Shown piece after piece: positions 1 to 6,010 of a stretch of DNA of 6,257 bases; position 1 is the stretch's first letter; every line of letters begins with the position of its first letter. The stretch is from the NCBI GenBank assembly GCA_044238735.1, contig JBIICS010000156.1, forward strand, positions 1 through 6,257. Reading direction: 5' to 3'. Below the pieces are notes generated by a model. It searched no databases and was not told the DNA's origin. It saw only the letters and a program-made list of their open reading frames with translations. The stretch is from JBIICS01 sp044238735. GTDB taxonomy: Bacteria; Bacteroidota; Bacteroidia; UBA4408. Position numbers and translations under genes: made by a program.

Positions 1-80
1 GTTTATAATGTTTGGGATGTTTGGAAATTCATAATTCATAACTGCTTAAAACTATAAACAGTAACCTCAATAAATTGTCT

Positions 81-112
81 TTTCCATTTCTCCAATCAAA
101 AATGTATATTTG
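81..112 (+). promoter_or_regulatory. Probable Bacteroidota-type promoter for the B12 locus
   Basis: Positions 105-112 read TATATTTG, an exact match to the Bacteroidota -7 consensus TAnnTTTG. No perfect TTTG -33 box is present; the best candidate is TTTC at 81-84, 20 bases upstream of the -7 box, a plausible spacing. Transcription would then start around 116-118, exactly where the 5' strand of the riboswitch P1 helix begins, which supports the call. The -33 assignment is weak and the -7 assignment is fairly good. Confidence 0.6.
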
Positions 113-115
113 CAG

Positions 116-270
116 TGCTTTTGGTTTTTACCTCTGGTAAAATTAAAAGGGAATTGGGTGTAAATCCCAAACAGTACCCGCTGCTGTAAGGATCGTTAAG
201 CGTTATCGAATGCCACTGTTAAAACGGGAAGGCGATAACAGGGTCCAAGTCAGAATACCTGCCTCAAGCA
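116..270 (+). promoter_or_regulatory. Cobalamin (vitamin B12) riboswitch aptamer
   Basis: The conserved cobalamin riboswitch blocks appear in order. TTAAAAGGGAA is at 143-153, followed by the P5 stem-loop TTGGG/CCCAA (154-158 with 166-170, loop TGTAAAT). ACAGTACCCGCTGCTGT lies at 171-187, GCCACTG at 212-218, GGGAAGGC at 226-233, and AGTCAGAATACCTGCC at 248-263. Visible helices are a closing P1 TGCTT/AAGCA (116-120 with 266-270), GGT/ACC (123-125 with 257-259), a local hairpin TTTTACC/GGTAAAA (126-132 with 136-142), and GTTATC/GATAAC (202-207 with 234-239) enclosing GCC/GGC (212-214 with 231-233). It lies upstream of B12-uptake-type genes, as expected. Such elements usually lower expression when adenosyl- or methylcobalamin is plentiful; that polarity is known for the family and not shown here. 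Confidence 0.96.
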
Positions 271-302
271 AAACAGAATCAACGCTTTCGGGAATAAAAG
301 CT

Positions 303-331
303 GAGAATTATAAGGTCTTGCCTTTTTTCTC
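303..331 (+). terminator. Possible weak terminator-like hairpin in riboswitch leader
   Basis: AAGG (312-315) can pair with CCTT (321-324) around a 5-base loop. The second arm runs straight into a six-T tract (323-328), and an outer helix GAGAA/TTCTC (303-307 with 327-331) can extend the structure. It lies between the aptamer and the first start codon, where an intrinsic terminator of a transcriptional riboswitch would sit. The inner stem is only 4 bp and the outer helix consumes the T tract, so this may simply be leader structure. Confidence 0.3.
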
Positions 332-332
332 T

Positions 333-347
333 ACCCATTACGTTGGT
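333..347 (+). promoter_or_regulatory. Candidate L13 kissing-loop hairpin of riboswitch expression platform
   Basis: ACC (333-335) pairs with GGT (345-347) and A337 with T343, enclosing loop TTACG (338-342) with one C/T mismatch in the stem. The loop is complementary to TGTAA (159-163) of aptamer loop L5, as five antiparallel pairs including one G-U. Cobalamin riboswitches are known to use an L5-L13 kissing interaction to couple ligand binding to the expression platform. This hairpin shares bases 343-347 with the start-adjacent stem, so the two compete. The stem is short and the assignment is inference. Confidence 0.4.
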
Positions 348-377
348 TTAATTAATGAATTAAAAAAATTAAACCAA
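343..377 (+). promoter_or_regulatory. Perfect 11-bp hairpin directly abutting the first start codon
   Basis: TTGGTTTAATT (343-353) is the exact reverse complement of AATTAAACCAA (367-377), with a 13-base loop. The 3' arm ends immediately before the ATG at 378. Bacteroidota start sites rely on unstructured A-rich upstream sequence rather than a Shine-Dalgarno site, so folding this stem should hinder ribosome access. It therefore fits the translational expression platform of the riboswitch. The loop also contains ATG AAT TAA (355-363), a two-codon open frame of unknown relevance. The inverted repeat is directly visible; its regulatory role is inferred. Confidence 0.65.
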
Positions 378-2000
378 ATGAAAAAAAATTTACTTTCTAT
401 CATTGCATTTGCGACCAGTGTTTTGGCTGGAAAAGCACAAATTACCGAGGGTTTTGACAGAATTCCTATAGACTCTAATTCCTATATAATTGGCACAAAC
501 TATGCTGACACACTATATAACGGCATTTCCTCCATTACCAGCGATTATGACACCGCCTGGCAATACTGGAGCGGGGGCTTTGCTTTAAGTAACGTAAAGG
601 ATACTACGACATCTGGTTTTGGAAATCTATACGGATGCAAAGGCTACAAAGGTTTAAACGAATCACCGGTTTACTTAGTTGGGCAAAATTATTCTAGTAT
701 TAAATACAGAAAAAATCAAGAGGATAATTACATTAATAAATTAAAAGGTTTATACGTGAATAACTCTACATACGCATACAATAGCATGAAAAATGGCGAT
801 CAGTTTGCCAAAAAATTTGGTGGCGTAAATGGAAGTGATCCTGACTATTTTATTTTAACTATTAAAGGAAAAATAAATGGAAGTGAAATAAACGATTCTG
901 TTAATTTCTACCTGGCTGATTATAGATATTCAAACAACTCAGAAGACTACATAATAAAAGACTGGAAATGGATAGACTTAAGCACACTTTCAAATGCTGA
1001 TGAGATTTCATTTTCACTAACTTCTTCTGACATTGGCGCTTTTGGCATGAATACACCTGCTTTCTTTTGCATAGATCAGCTTGTTTATGAAGACTATCAA
1101 GAGCCTATACAAAATGAAAATACATTTGACGATAAATTCACAAATTCAGATTCCGTAGCTAATCGTTTTGATGCAGGATATTTCTATAGCGACCTTATTA
1201 AATTTCAAAACAGCTATGATACTATATTTAACTATTGGAGTGGTGGTTGGGCAATAAGCAGCATGCAAGATTCTATAACAGCAGGTTATACTAATTTATT
1301 TAGCACTATTTCAGGAAAGGGGTATTTATCTTCCACATATGGAGTTGGTCAAAACAATTCTGAATTATCATACAATCAAGGAAGTTTATTAGGTTTTTAC
1401 ATTACCAATAGCACATATGCCTATCATTCAATGCTTAATGGTGATCAGTTTGCAAAAAAATTCGGAGGATTAAGCGGTAATGATCCTGATTATTTTAAAT
1501 TATATATAGTTGGCACAGAAATAGGGAACAACAATAGAAAAGATACGGTAGAAGTATATCTTGCAGATTATAGATTTTATAATAATGAACAGGATTATAT
1601 ACTCAAAAAATGGGAATGGGTTGACTTATCAAAATTTAGCACCTACTTTGGAGTTAATATTCTATTTTATTTTGAAAGCTCTGATACCGGTTCATTTGGA
1701 ATTAACACTCCCATGTTTTTCTGCACCGATCATTTTCTTCACTCCTATGCAGGTATTTCTTCTTTAAATTCTAAATTTAATAGTACCATTTCCTTATTCC
1801 CAAACCCTTCTTCAGGAATAGTTAACATTAGATCTGCAGACGAAATAATAAATACTGAAGTATTATCCATTGAAGGGCGATTAATTCAGAAATTCGGAAA
1901 TACCAAGAGCCTGGATTTAACTAATTACAATCCGGGGGCTTATTTGATTAAGATTGAAACCGAGAATGGAATAAACACAAGCAGGATTGTTAAACATTAA
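378..2000 (+). CDS. T9SS-exported protein with two tandem DUF4465 domains (probable corrinoid-uptake accessory protein)
   Basis: This is a 540-aa secreted protein. Residues 1-21 form a signal peptide (MKK, hydrophobic core, cleavage near GKAQ). Two homologous DUF4465 units span about residues 26-237 and 250-455. Each has YWSGG (63-67; 286-290), NSTYAY..M.NGDQFAKKFGG (from 129; from 344), DPDYF, YLADYR, a W-W-DLS stretch, a SSD.G.FG.NTP motif and FFC.D. Residues about 470-540 are a type A T9SS sorting domain (LFPNPSSGIVNI near its start, then GAYLIKI and a basic tail), so export through T9SS to the surface or medium is expected. The ATG at 378 was chosen because it begins the signal peptide; the open frame extends upstream to an ATG at 210, but that lies inside the riboswitch. 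DUF4465 has no established biochemical activity that I know of. Its place as first gene behind a B12 riboswitch and beside receptor and propeller genes suggests corrinoid binding or presentation, which is inference. Confidence 0.92.
   Translation: MKKNLLSIIAFATSVLAGKAQITEGFDRIPIDSNSYIIGTNYADTLYNGISSITSDYDTAWQYWSGGFALSNVKDTTTSGFGNLYGCKGYKGLNESPVYLVGQNYSSIKYRKNQEDNYINKLKGLYVNNSTYAYNSMKNGDQFAKKFGGVNGSDPDYFILTIKGKINGSEINDSVNFYLADYRYSNNSEDYIIKDWKWIDLSTLSNADEISFSLTSSDIGAFGMNTPAFFCIDQLVYEDYQEPIQNENTFDDKFTNSDSVANRFDAGYFYSDLIKFQNSYDTIFNYWSGGWAISSMQDSITAGYTNLFSTISGKGYLSSTYGVGQNNSELSYNQGSLLGFYITNSTYAYHSMLNGDQFAKKFGGLSGNDPDYFKLYIVGTEIGNNNRKDTVEVYLADYRFYNNEQDYILKKWEWVDLSKFSTYFGVNILFYFESSDTGSFGINTPMFFCTDHFLHSYAGISSLNSKFNSTISLFPNPSSGIVNIRSADEIINTEVLSIEGRLIQKFGNTKSLDLTNYNPGAYLIKIETENGINTSRIVKH
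453..1742 (+). repeat. Internal tandem duplication of the DUF4465 unit
   Basis: Two diverged copies occupy 453-1088 and 1125-1742. The best-conserved block is at residues 129-158 versus 344-373, where 25 or more of 30 positions match, including NGDQFAKKFGG at 139-149 and 354-364. The DNA is also similar there (792 onward versus 1437 onward). Register shifts from 223 to 215 to 218 residues along the protein, showing indels between copies. This looks like an old intragenic duplication rather than a recent one. Confidence 0.85.
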
Positions 2001-2062
2001 AACAAAGCTGATTAACAATAATTTTATCTGTGAATCTTTTTACTAAAATCATATCTATAACA

Positions 2063-2093
2063 AGGCTTCGATATCTAAGCCTGACAATTTTTT
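2063..2093 (+). terminator. Possible weak terminator or attenuator after the DUF4465 gene
   Basis: AGGCTT (2063-2068) pairs with AAGCCT (2077-2082) across an 8-base loop, and six T residues follow at 2088-2093. The T tract is five bases past the stem instead of adjacent, so efficiency would be low. It could give partial termination, leaving the first gene more abundant than the three downstream. No TAnnTTTG promoter was found between here and the next gene at 2143, so read-through is probably how that gene is expressed. Confidence 0.35.
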
Positions 2094-2127
2094 GTCTCTC
2101 TGAGCTTCTCGAAAAGAAGACAAAAAA
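2088..2127. repeat. Intergenic 10-bp perfect inverted repeat with a REP-like core
   Basis: TTTTTTGTCT (2088-2097) and AGACAAAAAA (2118-2127) are exact reverse complements separated by 20 bases. The centre holds CTGAGCTTCTCGAAA (2100-2114). On the other strand this differs at two of 15 positions from CTTCGACAAGCTCAG, a motif I recall as common in intergenic regions of many bacteria. The structure ends 15 bases before the start codon at 2143. It may be a small dispersed palindromic element, an mRNA stability or processing hairpin, or a minus-strand terminator. The repeat itself is certain; its nature is not. Confidence 0.6.
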
Positions 2128-2142
2128 GCTTAATCTTAAAAA

Positions 2143-3114
2143 ATGCTAAGAATTCTTACATACTTTTTGTTTTTAATTAGCTCAAGTTCCATCTTAGCAC
2201 AATTTCCTCCTCCTGCCGGAACTATTGGTAGCACAGCCATTCATAAAGATAGTAGCGTATTTGTAGACTGGGCAAAAACCTGTGTTTTAAAAAGGGGCTT
2301 TAAAAACATTAGTAAAACTGATAGCGGCTTTACAAGTGTTGGGAACGAGCTTAGCGCATTAGATAAAGCTGGAGATGCCAATTTTGTTAGTTTAGGCGAT
2401 GGTGGCTCTGCAATTCTTAGCTTTTCATCTCCTGTTTATAATGGTCCGGGTTATGATTTTGCTGTATTTGAAAATTCTTTCGATGGATTATTTTTGGAGC
2501 TTGCCCACGTTGAAGTTAGTAGTGATGGTCAGAATTTTTATCGTTTTAACTCCACTTCCAACACCGACACCTCTTCTCAAGTAAATTCATTTGGATTACT
2601 CGACGCAACAAAAATTAATAACCTTGCAGGCAAGTATAAAGCCAATTATGGCACTCCATTTGATTTAGATGAGCTCTCAGGAATTAGTGGACTTGACATC
2701 ATGTATATTACACACATTAAAATCATAGATGTTGTTGGAAGCATTAATCCACTCTATTGCAACAGAGACGGACTTGGCCGTCCGATAAACGATCCCTGGC
2801 CCACCGAATTTGGATCGGGTGGATTTGATCTTGATGGTGTTGGAGTTATTTATAGCATTGGAAATTCCATTAATGAAGAAATAAAAAACCAAATAAGCAT
2901 TTATCCTACTAATCTTCATAAATACAGAACTATACATGTTACTGAAAACTTAATAGAAGAAATTATTATTACAGATATCACAGGTAAATCAACACCTTGT
3001 TCTGTTGAAAATCAAGAAATAAAACTACCGAACACAATATCAAGTGGACTTTTCACTCTGAAATTTATCCACCAAAACAACTTTTACACCTTTAAAATAA
3101 TTATTACAGATTGA
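2143..3114 (+). CDS. T9SS-exported surface protein of unnamed family in B12 locus
   Basis: This is a 323-aa secreted protein. Residues 1-20 are a signal peptide ending SSSILAQ. The mature domain (about 21-240) contains VSLGDGGSAILSF (82-94), GYDFAVFENSF (103-113), ELAHVEVSSDGQNFYRF (119-135), and the glycine/aspartate-rich stretch 209-236 ending SGGFDLDGVGV. That pattern suggests a beta-sandwich, possibly metal-binding, surface domain. Residues about 250-323 look like a short, diverged T9SS sorting domain (ISIYPTNL, then SGLFTLKF). I do not recognise a named Pfam family. Similar proteins, as I recall, are annotated only as cell surface protein near B12 genes of Bacteroidota. The ATG at 2143 follows an A-rich tract and begins a good signal peptide. 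The stop codon overlaps the TTG start of the receptor gene (TTGA), implying translational coupling and a shared role. A part in corrinoid capture is inference; whether it corresponds to the Bacteroides accessory protein BtuH cannot be told here. Confidence 0.85.
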   Translation: MLRILTYFLFLISSSSILAQFPPPAGTIGSTAIHKDSSVFVDWAKTCVLKRGFKNISKTDSGFTSVGNELSALDKAGDANFVSLGDGGSAILSFSSPVYNGPGYDFAVFENSFDGLFLELAHVEVSSDGQNFYRFNSTSNTDTSSQVNSFGLLDATKINNLAGKYKANYGTPFDLDELSGISGLDIMYITHIKIIDVVGSINPLYCNRDGLGRPINDPWPTEFGSGGFDLDGVGVIYSIGNSINEEIKNQISIYPTNLHKYRTIHVTENLIEEIIITDITGKSTPCSVENQEIKLPNTISSGLFTLKFIHQNNFYTFKIIITD

Positions 3115-4967
3115 AGGCATTATTCGTTATAATTCTCCTTGCAAATCATTTTGATTGTCTTGCCCAAACTTCAGACACATTAAAAATTAAAACCGTAGAA
3201 ATATTTGAGGAAAAAAACAGTTCTACTATTTTAATAAAGAAACGTGAAAATTTGAACGAATTATTAAAAAATCAAAGTACGTTATTTATAAAAGATTATG
3301 GTCCCGGCATGTTAAGCACCATAACATTAAGAGGATTAGGCGCAAATCATACTAATGTTTTGTGGGAAGGAATTAACATACAAAATGCAATGTTGGGACT
3401 CAATGATTTATCTCTAATACCAACCAAATCTTTTTCTTCAATTAAAATACTAAATGGGAATAACAGTTATTTAAATTCAAATGGGGCGTTTGGCGGCAGT
3501 ATTAATCTTGATTCATACGTACCAATGGGCTTTAAGATAACTTTGGGATCTCAATTCCATTCATACCAAAACCTTCACTCCTCCATATGTATTGAAAATA
3601 TGCATAATAAATTTTGGTATCGATACACATACTTTAATATAAGTGCCAAAAACAATTTTAATTACGCCACTAACTATTTTGGACCAAGGCAAGAGTTTAT
3701 TCAAAATCATGCCTCGCAATATTTAAACGGACAAATAATCGAATTAGGCCGAATCATTAGCTCAAGTGCTTCTATCTCATTTAAAAACTGGATACAATAT
3801 TCTAAGAGAGAGCTACCCTCCCCTATAGGAATCAACAATAATAATGAGCTTCAGAACGACTTTAGCAATCGCTCCATATTAAAATATATCTATTCAAAAA
3901 AAAGATTATCCCTTGTAAATACTTCAGCTTATATCCACGAAAAAATAAACTATTACAATCCACTGGCAGCAGGAAATTCAGATACCTCATTAAACGCCAG
4001 TAACAGCATTAAAAACAATCTAAATTTAAGTTATTTTCTAAATCAATTTTTAATAATTAAGTCCGGTTTACAAAGCGAATTCAATAAAGGAGTAAGTGTT
4101 AATTATGTGAAGAGTAAGAATAATTCGGGACAGAATTATTTTTATTTTATGCCCCTATTTAATTATCGAAATATTAAAATAGCACCAACCTATAAATTAG
4201 CTCATTACTCAATTACACAAAAACTATATCATATCTATAATCTAAATGCAGAGTTTAACATCAATAATAAATTTATCACTACTCTTAATACGGGTAAAAA
4301 TTATCGTTTTCCAACTTTAAACGATTTATACTGGAACCCCGGTGGAAATATTAATTTAATTCCGGAAAATGGGAATCTTAACGAGATGCATTTTATGCTA
4401 AGTCCATTTAGTAAAAACTCTTCCTATTTGAAATATACTTTATATAACAATAAAATACAAAACTATATCCTCTGGCAACCCGGCCACCATGGATATTTTA
4501 CCCCTCAAAACCTTAAAGAGATCTGGAGCAGAGGTTTTGAATTAGAGGGATTAGCAGAGTTTAACATTCAAAAGATTAACATTAGCAATAGAAGTGTTTA
4601 TGCATATACCAAGAGCACTAATTTAAGATCAAGCATACCAAATGATGAGAGTGTTGGCAGACAATTGATGTATACACCTATTTATAATGTTAAGAATATT
4701 TTTACTGTTCGCTACAAACAATTCGCTTTTTACAACGAGTATAATTTATTGAGCTGGAGAGCTACTAGCTCGGATAACTATGATTATTTACCATGGTATA
4801 ATTTATTTAACTTTGGTGCCAACTTCAATATAAATTTAAAGAACAATTTACTTGAAATTAATTTTGCCCTAAACAATGCTTTAAATACGAGTTACGAAAT
4901 CATAAAAAACAGGCCCATGCCCTTACGAAACTTTTCTATTTCATTAAATTATACCTTCACCAAATGA
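3111..4967 (+). CDS. btuB: BtuB-like TonB-dependent outer-membrane receptor (probable cobalamin/corrinoid transporter)
   Basis: This is a 618-aa outer-membrane receptor, close to the size of E. coli BtuB. Residues 1-19 are a signal peptide (KALFVIILLA, cleavage after CLAQ). Residues 22-31 (DTLKIKTVEI) are in the position of a TonB box. The plug domain runs about 45-135, with TLRGLGANHTNVLWEGI (72-88) and ending GAFGGSINLDS (125-135). The remainder is a beta-barrel rich in alternating aromatic strands, ending NFSISLNYTFTK. There is no carboxypeptidase-regulatory-like N-terminal extension, so it is not a SusC-type glycan receptor. The start is TTG at 3111: it overlaps the upstream stop by 4 bases and gives a full signal peptide, and the next in-frame ATG lies inside the plug. 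It would import corrinoid into the periplasm using TonB/ExbBD energy. The substrate is inferred from the riboswitch and the propeller neighbour; iron-chelate transport is the main alternative. Confidence 0.9.
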   Translation: MKALFVIILLANHFDCLAQTSDTLKIKTVEIFEEKNSSTILIKKRENLNELLKNQSTLFIKDYGPGMLSTITLRGLGANHTNVLWEGINIQNAMLGLNDLSLIPTKSFSSIKILNGNNSYLNSNGAFGGSINLDSYVPMGFKITLGSQFHSYQNLHSSICIENMHNKFWYRYTYFNISAKNNFNYATNYFGPRQEFIQNHASQYLNGQIIELGRIISSSASISFKNWIQYSKRELPSPIGINNNNELQNDFSNRSILKYIYSKKRLSLVNTSAYIHEKINYYNPLAAGNSDTSLNASNSIKNNLNLSYFLNQFLIIKSGLQSEFNKGVSVNYVKSKNNSGQNYFYFMPLFNYRNIKIAPTYKLAHYSITQKLYHIYNLNAEFNINNKFITTLNTGKNYRFPTLNDLYWNPGGNINLIPENGNLNEMHFMLSPFSKNSSYLKYTLYNNKIQNYILWQPGHHGYFTPQNLKEIWSRGFELEGLAEFNIQKINISNRSVYAYTKSTNLRSSIPNDESVGRQLMYTPIYNVKNIFTVRYKQFAFYNEYNLLSWRATSSDNYDYLPWYNLFNFGANFNINLKNNLLEINFALNNALNTSYEIIKNRPMPLRNFSISLNYTFTK

Positions 4968-6004
4968 AATGGTTAATCTTCCTATTGTGGATTGCAGTAT
5001 TGTCATGTAAAAAAGACAAACCACCTGTTAAACCCAATAAACCACAAATTCAATCCGACACCACAACCATGCGCGTTTTGGTTAGTAATGAGGGAACTTT
5101 TAATTATGCCAACTCTTCTGTATCTGTTGTAGACTTCAACACTAATACAGTTATAAACGACATCTATAAAGAAAACAACAACTCTACAAACCTCGGTGAT
5201 ATCTTACAATCGATAAGTTTTATTGGCAATTATGCCTATTTGGTTTTAAATAATTCGAACAAAATTGAAGTGGTAAATAAAATCGATTTTAAGCGAGTAA
5301 CCAGTATTGGTAATTTAACAAGCCCTCGATTTATCATACAAGTTAATAACACAAAAGCTTATGTTAGTGATTTGTACGCAAATAAAATAACTATCCTTAA
5401 TTTAGAAACCAATACGATTGCAGGCTATATTCCATGCAAAGGATGGACAGAGAAGATGATCGTGCATAATAATTTGATCTATACAACTAATTATAACTCT
5501 GATTATCTGTACGTAATAAATCCAATCGCTGATGTGATTACAGACAGCATACTAATATCAAAAGGGGCAGAAAGCATAGTATCAGATAAAAACAACAATC
5601 TTTGGATAGCATGCCAATCCGATCAATTTAATCAGTATTACGGTGCGCTATATTGCGTTAATCCTTTAACCAAACAAATTGTTTTTCAGTTTAAACCTAA
5701 CAATTTTAATTTTAGCGTAAACGATTTAATTATAGATTCAAATAAAGAAAATCTTTATTTTACCAATAATGGTTTATATAAGCACAATATTAATCAGACC
5801 ACATTTAATACTGCAAAATTTCTTGACTTTAAAGGAAGGAACATCTATGGGTTTAACATCAACTTTAGCAACAACACCCTTTATTTATGCGATGCTCGCG
5901 ACTATGTGCAAAAGGGGCAGGTAATTAGAGTTAATTTAAACAATCTTACTTTTATAGATAGCTTAAATGTTGGAGTAAATCCAAACATGGTTTACTTTAA
6001 CTAA
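4964..6004 (+). CDS. btuG: BtuG-like seven-bladed beta-propeller lipoprotein (YncE/DUF5074 family)
   Basis: This is a 346-aa predicted lipoprotein. Residues 1-15 are a lipoprotein signal peptide with lipobox VLSC (Cys15), followed by KKDK and a proline-rich linker to about residue 35. That lysine/aspartate start is loosely like Bacteroidota surface-export signals, which is weak evidence for surface exposure. Seven blade-type repeats follow, at about residues 51 (SSVSVVDFNTNTV), 99 (NKIEVVNKIDF), 140 (NKITILNLETNTI), 180 (DYLYVINPIADVI), 227 (GALYCVNPLTKQI), 270 (GLYKHNINQTTF) and 318 (GQVIRVNLNNLTF), spaced 40-48 residues. This matches YncE-like propellers including Bacteroides BtuG, which binds B12 very tightly and caps BtuB. 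The ATG start overlaps the receptor stop (ATGA), so production is probably coupled to the receptor. Corrinoid binding is inferred from family and context; binding residues cannot be identified by eye. Confidence 0.88.
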   Translation: MKWLIFLLWIAVLSCKKDKPPVKPNKPQIQSDTTTMRVLVSNEGTFNYANSSVSVVDFNTNTVINDIYKENNNSTNLGDILQSISFIGNYAYLVLNNSNKIEVVNKIDFKRVTSIGNLTSPRFIIQVNNTKAYVSDLYANKITILNLETNTIAGYIPCKGWTEKMIVHNNLIYTTNYNSDYLYVINPIADVITDSILISKGAESIVSDKNNNLWIACQSDQFNQYYGALYCVNPLTKQIVFQFKPNNFNFSVNDLIIDSNKENLYFTNNGLYKHNINQTTFNTAKFLDFKGRNIYGFNINFSNNTLYLCDARDYVQKGQVIRVNLNNLTFIDSLNVGVNPNMVYFN

Positions 6005-6010
6005 ATTAAA

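Noticed and set aside
8..40. Short direct repeats: ATGTTTGG at 8-15 and 17-24, ATTCATA at 27-33 and 34-40
   Set aside because: Only two copies each in AT-rich DNA and no link to a known element; likely chance or minor slippage.
1..57. Short open plus-strand stretch at the window edge (19 codons to TAA at 55-57), possibly the tail of an upstream gene
   Set aside because: Too short and without a recognisable protein end; other frames stop nearby too, so it cannot be supported.
210..377. Upstream extension of the first gene from the ATG at 210 (56 extra residues)
   Set aside because: The extension lies inside the conserved riboswitch aptamer, would bury the signal peptide internally, and has no protein-like composition. 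The ATG at 378 gives a proper N-terminal signal peptide.
1561..1767. 68-residue plus-strand open frame
   Set aside because: It is out of frame within the second DUF4465 unit and has no independent start context or recognisable domain.
2399..2584. 61-residue plus-strand open frame
   Set aside because: It is an out-of-frame reading inside the T9SS cargo gene, low in complexity and without any family resemblance.
2677..2937. 86-residue minus-strand open frame
   Set aside because: It is antisense to a convincing coding region and shows no conserved motif, so it is a chance open frame.
3111..4967. SusC-type glycan receptor, with the downstream lipoprotein as a SusD
   Set aside because: The receptor is too short and lacks the N-terminal carboxypeptidase-regulatory-like domain. 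The lipoprotein is a beta-propeller, whereas SusD is an alpha-helical TPR-type protein.
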